DNA of 64,000 nt from Candidatus Poribacteria bacterium (GTDB taxonomy: Bacteria > Poribacteria > WGA-4E > WGA-3G), in contig JAJEDB010000118.1 in assembly GCA_022821725.1 (NCBI GenBank), forward strand, positions 1 to 64,000, read 5' to 3'. The notes beneath the pieces were generated by a model, which was given only the letters and a program-made list of their open reading frames with translations, was not told where the DNA came from and did no database searches. Positions 59,261-64,000 of the stretch are shown piece after piece (the first letter of the stretch is position 1; every line of letters begins with the position of its first letter). Position numbers and translations under genes: made by a program.

Positions 59261-59916
59261 AGTCCACCTATCATCGGGACAAAACGGACAGGAATAATCT
59301 CAGTGGTTTCGAGAGATAGCCCCGAATCCTCATCGGTTTGGCGTCCTTTTCGAATTAAAAGGAGATTTTGCTCGGAACCGCCGACAGGGATTACCATCCT
59401 ACCGCCCGGTTTGAGTTGCTGAATGAGCCGCTCCGGCACGTTCGGAGGTGCTGCCGCGACAAGTACAGCATCATAAGGGGCGTGTTCCCGCCAACCGTAA
59501 TACCCATCTCCTTCTTTAAGATGAATGTTCCGATAGTCGAGTGCCTCTAATCGGGCTTTCGCACTTTTGACAAGTCCCGGTATAATCTCAACGGAATAAA
59601 CCTCTCTCGCCAATTCCGCCAGCACTGCTGTTTGATAGCCACACCCCGTTCCGATCTCAAGGACTTTTGAAGCCGCCGTGAGCTCAAGCAAATCCGTCAT
59701 CAATGCCACGATATAGGGTTGTGAGATCGTTTGGTCGCAATCGATCGGTAACGCCCCATCCTGATATGCCACATTCAGGTATTGCGGTTTTACAAACAGG
59801 TGCCGCTCCACCTTCCGCATAACAGCGAGGACTCGCGGGTTGTGGATGCCACGCGCTTCAATTTGATTCCGAACCATTTTGCGACGTAGTGTCGTGTAGT
59901 TCTTGGCGAAGAGCAT
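59254..59916 (-). CDS. pcm: Protein-L-isoaspartate O-methyltransferase
   Basis: This SAM-dependent enzyme repairs isoaspartyl residues in aged proteins. The 220 residues show the family start MVRNQIEARGIHNPRVLAVMRKVERHLFV, the substrate-site block DQTISQPYIVALM, SAM motif I VLEIGTGCGYQTAVLAEL (~88-105), and motif II DAVLVAAAPPNVP. Length is normal. It lies 15 bp after the stop of the SppA fusion gene on the same strand. Its stop touches the family A array. The Shine-Dalgarno (GGAA) is distant and weak. Confidence 0.92.
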   Translation of the reverse strand: MLFAKNYTTLRRKMVRNQIEARGIHNPRVLAVMRKVERHLFVKPQYLNVAYQDGALPIDCDQTISQPYIVALMTDLLELTAASKVLEIGTGCGYQTAVLAELAREVYSVEIIPGLVKSAKARLEALDYRNIHLKEGDGYYGWREHAPYDAVLVAAAPPNVPERLIQQLKPGGRMVIPVGGSEQNLLLIRKGRQTDEDSGLSLETTEIIPVRFVPMIGGLN

Positions 59917-59931
59917 CTTTTTAGTAGTTGA

Positions 59932-62430
59932 CTATTCCACACTTATATGATAAGGCATGAGCAGAAATAATCGATGTTTTCTGATTGTATTTAGGAGCCT
60001 CGCGGTGGTGCTCAAGCCACCATACTGCGTAATAAACTGCAGCCGAGACGCAGCCTCCACATCTTTATCCTCCATGCGCAAGTTTCCTACAGAGGAGCCC
60101 TGTGGGACACTGTCCTTAAAGGAATTCGGGGTTCCAAACTCCGCCCGCAACAACGAGACTAACGGAAGTCCGAGGTTGTTGAGTAGTTGTGACATCCATG
60201 TCTTTTTCGGAAATTCGACGATCTCAATTGATTTTCCGCCCAATTCCGCGTGCTCGCGCGCGATTGCGATAGCGAGGCTTAAACCGCCCAACTCATCCAC
60301 AAGACCATTCTCCTGCGCCTGTCTACCTGACCAGATGCGTCCGCGTCCGAGTCTATCTACATCCGTGACGGTTAGTTCGGTGCGTCCGAGCGCCACCTTT
60401 TCAACGAAATCGTCATAAATCTCTTTAATCTGTTTCTGGACGATTGCTTTTTCAGCAAGTGGATAGTCCCCGTAATCTGTGTAAAAATCAGCGTGCTCTC
60501 CGCGCTTGAGGATCTCTTTATGGATGCCGAGTTTGTCATAAAGCCCTTTGAAACTATACTTACCGCCCACAACACCGATAGACCCGGTAATCGTTCCGGG
60601 TTCAGCAACGATCGCATTCGCGGGCGCAGCGATGTAATACCCACCTGATGCCGCCACATTTCCCATTGACACCACGAACGGCTTAACCTCTTTGAGTTTT
60701 ATCAACTCACGCCAGATAATGTCAGCAGCAACAACAAGCCCACCCCCACTGTCAATCCGCAACACCACTGCTTTTATGGAATCGTCGTCTTTTACCCACT
60801 TGATAATATCTGTGATTGTGTCCGCCCCCATCACCTGCGTGCCCATTAAGGGATCGACGAAACTATCACCCGTCAACATCAACCCTTCAGCCTTAATGAT
60901 TGCGATCTTCGGTTTTGGCACCTGCCATTCTTGTGGGGACAGTCCACCTCTCAGGTATCCACTCAGCGGGACCAAATCGGTTTTGGCATCAGTGAGTTCA
61001 GTCACAACATCAGGCAATTCATCTTCATAGACGAGTCTATCCACCAGTTCAATGGCAAAAGCTTGACGTGCTGTGTAAGGTCCCGCATCTATACGTTCTT
61101 TGACGTTTTCACGCGTCCATCCACGTCCCGCTGCGATTGCCGCTACGAGTTGTTCATAGAGGTCATCCAAAATGATGTTTTGGATCTCGCGGTGTGCTTC
61201 GGACATCTCGCGCCGCGTAAACGCCTCGGATGCGGATTTGTATTCACCGAAATGCTCAAGATCCGCCCGAATACCGAGCATGTCTAACGCGCCTTTGTAG
61301 AAGGAACGCTCCGTGCGTATACCAATTAACCGGACCTCAGCAGATGGATGGATCAGAATACCGTCACACACAGACGCGACAATATAGTCGCCAGTGGAAC
61401 AATTAGAGAGATAGCAGAGCACAATACGACCAGACTCCCTAAAATCCAAGATGGCATCTGACATCTCTTGCAGCTGCGCAATACCGTAACCACTTCCGTT
61501 GATGCGGACAAGCACCCCAGCGACATCGTCATCCCATTTTGCGATAGGTAGGACCCGTTGGAGGGAGTGCATCGGTAAGTCAAGGAACGTCCTGCGGCGG
61601 GGTAGAGGTTTGGCTATCGGGGCATTGGAAAAATGAAAATAGCCAACACCCGACCATGCTTCCCGATTGTTGTCAAAGGCGTTCCCGGTTCCAAATCCCC
61701 AATTTCCGATATTTACACCGAAACGCACATCAAAGCTCAGGTCGTTATTTACAGTGCCACGGAGCATGAATTCGCGAATAGGACGGACCTCCAGAGCATA
61801 CCGGAGTTCTACACCCTCAATGCCTTGCGTTTTCTGCATGTCAATTGAGAGTGTTGTGCGCCAGGTCCCTGGACGGAGTGCTAACCCTAAATCGTAAGTG
61901 CGTCCGAGTTTTTCTCCAAGCAATTTAGGACGATTGAGATCGCGTGCCGTTGCGCCAATCGAGAAATAACGGCGCCGATACATTAAACCCATGGAGAGCG
62001 AACGGAATCTGTCATACCCCTTATCGTCCGAATTCATCCAACTATAACTTGTTCCCCAATAGAGTGCGCTTCCGAGGTGATACCCCCCCGAAAATGTATA
62101 GCGCGTGAAATCGGTATCGGCATCGGCGGCGCCGAATTCTATACCGAAACCTGCGCCTGGGACAGATAGAAAGAACGCATCGTCGCCAGCCCAATCGCTT
62201 TGATATGTTCGGAGGTAGTATAAATTCAGACCGCGTCCCGCGGCAAGTCCGGCTGGATTAAAGAAAGTGGCGAGGGCATCATCGCTCATAGCAATGGAGC
62301 TTGAAGGCAAGTGGGTACGCGCTTTTGGCGGCGCAGCGACACAAAATGTGCTTATCCCACAAATGAACACTGCAGAGATAACACTTCTACCGATATGCCC
62401 TAAATGCTTGCGAAATAAAGCTGGAACCAT
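59932..62430 (-). CDS. sppA: Signal peptide peptidase SppA fused to an N-terminal outer-membrane-type barrel domain
   Basis: The 832-residue protein has a signal peptide and then ~260 residues of barrel-type strands (SSIAMSDDALATFFNPAGLAAGRGLNLYYLRTY, like PorV/FadL openings). A complete 67K-type SppA with two crotonase-fold halves follows. The general-base Lys is in FGEYKSASEAF (~390) and the nucleophile Ser in GNVAASGGYYIAAPA (~590). SppA normally degrades cleaved signal peptides at the inner membrane; fusion to a barrel implies an unusual location or an exported protease. Near the C-terminus, RAEFGTPNSFKDS is encoded by a degenerate family A repeat in reverse (60122-60147). Confidence 0.85.
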   Translation of the reverse strand: MVPALFRKHLGHIGRSVISAVFICGISTFCVAAPPKARTHLPSSSIAMSDDALATFFNPAGLAAGRGLNLYYLRTYQSDWAGDDAFFLSVPGAGFGIEFGAADADTDFTRYTFSGGYHLGSALYWGTSYSWMNSDDKGYDRFRSLSMGLMYRRRYFSIGATARDLNRPKLLGEKLGRTYDLGLALRPGTWRTTLSIDMQKTQGIEGVELRYALEVRPIREFMLRGTVNNDLSFDVRFGVNIGNWGFGTGNAFDNNREAWSGVGYFHFSNAPIAKPLPRRRTFLDLPMHSLQRVLPIAKWDDDVAGVLVRINGSGYGIAQLQEMSDAILDFRESGRIVLCYLSNCSTGDYIVASVCDGILIHPSAEVRLIGIRTERSFYKGALDMLGIRADLEHFGEYKSASEAFTRREMSEAHREIQNIILDDLYEQLVAAIAAGRGWTRENVKERIDAGPYTARQAFAIELVDRLVYEDELPDVVTELTDAKTDLVPLSGYLRGGLSPQEWQVPKPKIAIIKAEGLMLTGDSFVDPLMGTQVMGADTITDIIKWVKDDDSIKAVVLRIDSGGGLVVAADIIWRELIKLKEVKPFVVSMGNVAASGGYYIAAPANAIVAEPGTITGSIGVVGGKYSFKGLYDKLGIHKEILKRGEHADFYTDYGDYPLAEKAIVQKQIKEIYDDFVEKVALGRTELTVTDVDRLGRGRIWSGRQAQENGLVDELGGLSLAIAIAREHAELGGKSIEIVEFPKKTWMSQLLNNLGLPLVSLLRAEFGTPNSFKDSVPQGSSVGNLRMEDKDVEAASRLQFITQYGGLSTTARLLNTIRKHRLFLLMPYHISVE
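60122..60147. repeat. Degenerate family A copy inside sppA
   Basis: GGAATTCGGGGTTCCAAACT followed by CCGCCC matches the array unit at 59118 with three substitutions. It is in the opposite orientation to the coding strand, so the peptide differs from GVTNPSH. Confidence 0.6.
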
Positions 62431-62895
62431 TTTTTTATGGCTATTGGTTGTCGATTCTCAGTTGTCGGTTAAGAGGTTTTCGTCTCACGCGGGGAAATCC
62501 GCAGAAATACCCTATCAATACGCAGAAATACCCAAGCAAAAACACCCCAAGCAAAGACCCTCAAGCAAAAACACCCTCTTTAACGCATAACTGATCATTG
62601 ACAACTCTTGAAACTGATAATTGATAACTTCTACACCAGATTCGTGCGGTTAGAATGCACGTCGCACTTGGGCGAGTACGCCGCAAAACCGCACCTACCG
62701 GAGGTGTGCAGATATTCATTGATAATTGATAACTTTTACACCAGATTCGTGCGGTTAGAATGCACGTCGCATTTGGGCGAGTACGCCGCAAAACCGCACC
62801 TACCGGAGGTGTGCAGATATTTTCGGGCTTTACAATAAAACTGATACCTATAAAATACCACAAAATCGCAAGGATTGCAATGGAAACACCACAAC
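62431..62895. other. Repeat-filled spacer between sppA and the third PhyH gene
   Basis: No gene was seen. It holds family F words (62450-62475), family G sequence (62494-62520) extended by degenerate CAAGCAAAAACACCC repeats, and the 105-bp tandem duplication at 62615-62821. Confidence 0.6.
62615..62821. repeat. 105-bp tandem duplication containing family D repeats
   Basis: TGATAATTGATAACTTCTAC starts the unit at 62615 and again at 62720, with two substitutions visible between the copies. Each contains GTGCGGTTAG...AAAACCGCACCTACCGGAGG, the family D arms. Confidence 0.85.
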
Positions 62896-63711
62896 CTATG
62901 CGCGTCGGGCATATTGTGGAAACAATTCGTCATGAATGTCGCTACATTGCTGGAGATGGGTCTGTCGCGCCGCGTCTGCAGTGTCAACCATTGTCGGGAA
63001 ATACATCCCCGCGCCCGTTTCAATGTTATACCCGCCTGCCGAATGGACGCTTAAGTACTGATGCAGGGTTTCTAAATCCGGTTCGGTCGTGCAATGTTGC
63101 GTGCAATTCATCGTGAACATCCGCCGTCGGGTCCCGCCTCCAAACGCTGCATGATAGGTGTCATGGTTGAAAATCACGACATCACCGGGTGTGCTTTCCA
63201 ACGCGATGCTGGTCGGGAAATCACGCGGATGGATACCGTATAACGCCTCTGATTGATTCGGGTCAATTTTTTCCGCTCTGACAAAGTGTGCGGGGTTTTG
63301 GCTGCCGGGAATGATACGTAAGCATCCGGTGTCTTTCGTCAAGGGATCAAGGTAAAACGCCACCTTACACGCGAAGAGGCGTCCCCAACTGCCATCCGGA
63401 TGCCAACCGGTGTCGCCGGTGTAATAGTTCCCGTCGCCGCCAGCGTAGTTGAAGTCTTCACCGATCACACCCCCGATGAGTCCTTTAACCCGTTCATCAT
63501 CGAGCAACGTGCAGAGGCGAGGCCGATGTTCAATCGGACCCCCGAACATTGTGCGGCGTGTTCCATCATGATCTTTGCCGCCCCCACATTCTTGAATTGA
63601 TATTTCAAATTCTTCGCTAATCCATTCCATCTCGCTTGGGGCAAACATGCCGGGTATTGCGAGATAGCCGAAGGTATTGAAAAAATTCACCTGATATTCT
63701 GTCAATTCCAT
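62896..63711 (-). CDS. Phytanoyl-CoA dioxygenase (PhyH) family protein, copy 3
   Basis: The 271-residue dioxygenase has the iron ligands in GWHPDGSWG (~104-106) and the distal His in NHDTYHAAFGGGTRRR (~185-191), where the Arg residues should bind 2-oxoglutarate. LRIIPGSQNPAHF is the usual turn. The track's version starts 24 codons earlier and would add a segment (PVRNVMEHSPGAIVKN) that is the translation of a family E-type leader. I therefore start at ATG 63711, preceded by CCAGGAGCAATAGTTAAAAAC. The substrate is unknown; it is closer in style to Poribacteria-type PhyH than to copies 1 and 2. Confidence 0.87.
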   Translation of the reverse strand: MELTEYQVNFFNTFGYLAIPGMFAPSEMEWISEEFEISIQECGGGKDHDGTRRTMFGGPIEHRPRLCTLLDDERVKGLIGGVIGEDFNYAGGDGNYYTGDTGWHPDGSWGRLFACKVAFYLDPLTKDTGCLRIIPGSQNPAHFVRAEKIDPNQSEALYGIHPRDFPTSIALESTPGDVVIFNHDTYHAAFGGGTRRRMFTMNCTQHCTTEPDLETLHQYLSVHSAGGYNIETGAGMYFPTMVDTADAARQTHLQQCSDIHDELFPQYARRA

Positions 63712-64000
63712 GTTTTTAACTATTGCTCCTGGGCTGTGCTCCATTACATTACGCACAGGTTTTTGGCTAATTTCATGCCGCATTCAAGGCGGCAACGATT
63801 TTTAATAGAAGAATATGTCCCACTATTCCCAGCGCGCCCAGACGTTCGATTCCATATTTTTAACTATTGCTCCTGGACTGTGCTCCAAATGTAAAGCAAA
63901 GACAAATTATGCCATTTAAGGCATAATTTTATTACGCACAGGTTTCTGGCTAATTTCATGCCGCATTCAGGACGGTAACGATTTTTAATAGAAGAATATG
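63712..64000 (-). repeat. Tandemly duplicated PhyH leader (family E-type) with 11-codon decoy ORF
   Basis: The leader from ATAGTTAAAAAC back to CATATTCTTCTATTAAAAAT occurs twice (63712-63818 and 63856-64000). The distal copy carries the 39-bp insert at 63887-63925. It also has its own ATG at 63855, opening MESNVWARWE and stopping at 63823. That looks like the remnant of a gene start left behind by the duplication. Confidence 0.7.
63887..63925. mobile_element. 39-bp hairpin insertion element, copy 2
   Basis: Identical to the element at 53105-53143, and inserted at the same place relative to the leader (after CTCC, before the ATTACG side). Confidence 0.7.

Noticed and set aside
59092-59319. 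75-residue ORF with four NSGLQTPPTLIW repeats
   Set aside because: It is the conceptual translation of the 36-bp family A array on the strand opposite the genes and has no start signal.
62561-62863. 100-residue ORF with internal repeat
   Set aside because: It is the translation of the 105-bp tandem duplication; the repeat explains the pattern.
1-64000. tRNA, rRNA, riboswitch and replication-origin signals
   Set aside because: I looked for cloverleaf T-arm sequences, conserved ribosomal blocks, common riboswitch cores and DnaA-box clusters and found nothing convincing by eye.

Overview
The window is a chromosomal segment from an uncultured-type diderm bacterium. It carries about 47 credible protein genes on both strands. 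I saw no tRNA, rRNA or CRISPR array. Outer-membrane genes (PorV-like barrel, barrel-SppA fusion, OmpA-type lipoprotein, FlgD-Ig C-terminal domain) argue for a Gram-negative envelope. Three phytanoyl-CoA dioxygenase (PhyH) family proteins, a sulfatase-like hydrolase, a nucleoside hydrolase and very many small dispersed repeats would fit Candidatus Poribacteria or a relative. That placement is inference from gene content only.

Layout. 1-6.0 kb: the end of an IS630-type transposase, then a defence-like operon of a single-chain Type ISP restriction-modification enzyme and a trypsin-like protease. 6.2-12.8 kb: a coiled-coil membrane protein, ComF, SMC and a deoxyhypusine-synthase-like protein. 12.8-19.4 kb: a RelE-type toxin with an unusually long partner, RecG, PhyH and a nucleoside hydrolase bracketed by two copies of a 119-bp MITE. 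19.9-21.9 kb: a sigma-54 promoter in front of three small exported proteins of unknown function. 21.9-24.0 kb: a HigB toxin coupled to a TPR protein with a HigA-like region, and a restriction-gene remnant. 24.3-34.1 kb: glycosyltransferase, DUF368 undecaprenyl-phosphate transporter, NAD kinase, RecN, a fused indolepyruvate:ferredoxin oxidoreductase, AroE and a ZapA-like protein. 34.1-44.1 kb: M48 protease, OmpA-like lipoprotein, O-antigen ligase-like protein, sulfatase-like protein, lipoprotein, dehydrogenase and PhyH. 44.3-55.4 kb: sugar nucleotidyltransferase, RsgA, TIM-barrel protein, UppS, a large membrane protein, a P-type ATPase homologue lacking all three catalytic signatures, ThrB and an aminotransferase. 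55.5-64 kb: Ycf48-like, FlgD-Ig, PorV-like, Pcm, barrel-SppA and a third PhyH.

The strongest unexplained signal is the dispersed repeats. I name eight families, A to H. Family A (GGGGTTACAAACCCC hairpin) is read in frame as GVTNPSH inside three unrelated genes and also forms tandem arrays. Family E (about 85-100 bp, start CGTAAYGAARTGGAG, end CCGCAAGGAATAATTAAAA) sits directly before start codons, where it supplies the Shine-Dalgarno. It is also inserted in frame inside NAD kinase and a membrane protein, read as AARN...EPQG-IK. A 39-bp hairpin element has entered two E-type leaders at the same position. Family B is a TA-flanked 119-bp MITE. Together they look like short selfish elements that have been domesticated as peptide segments and translation leaders, comparable in principle to Rickettsia palindromic elements.

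Coordinates of start codons were revised from the ORF track where a Shine-Dalgarno or a promoter argued for it. Functions come from motif recognition by eye; no database search was run.
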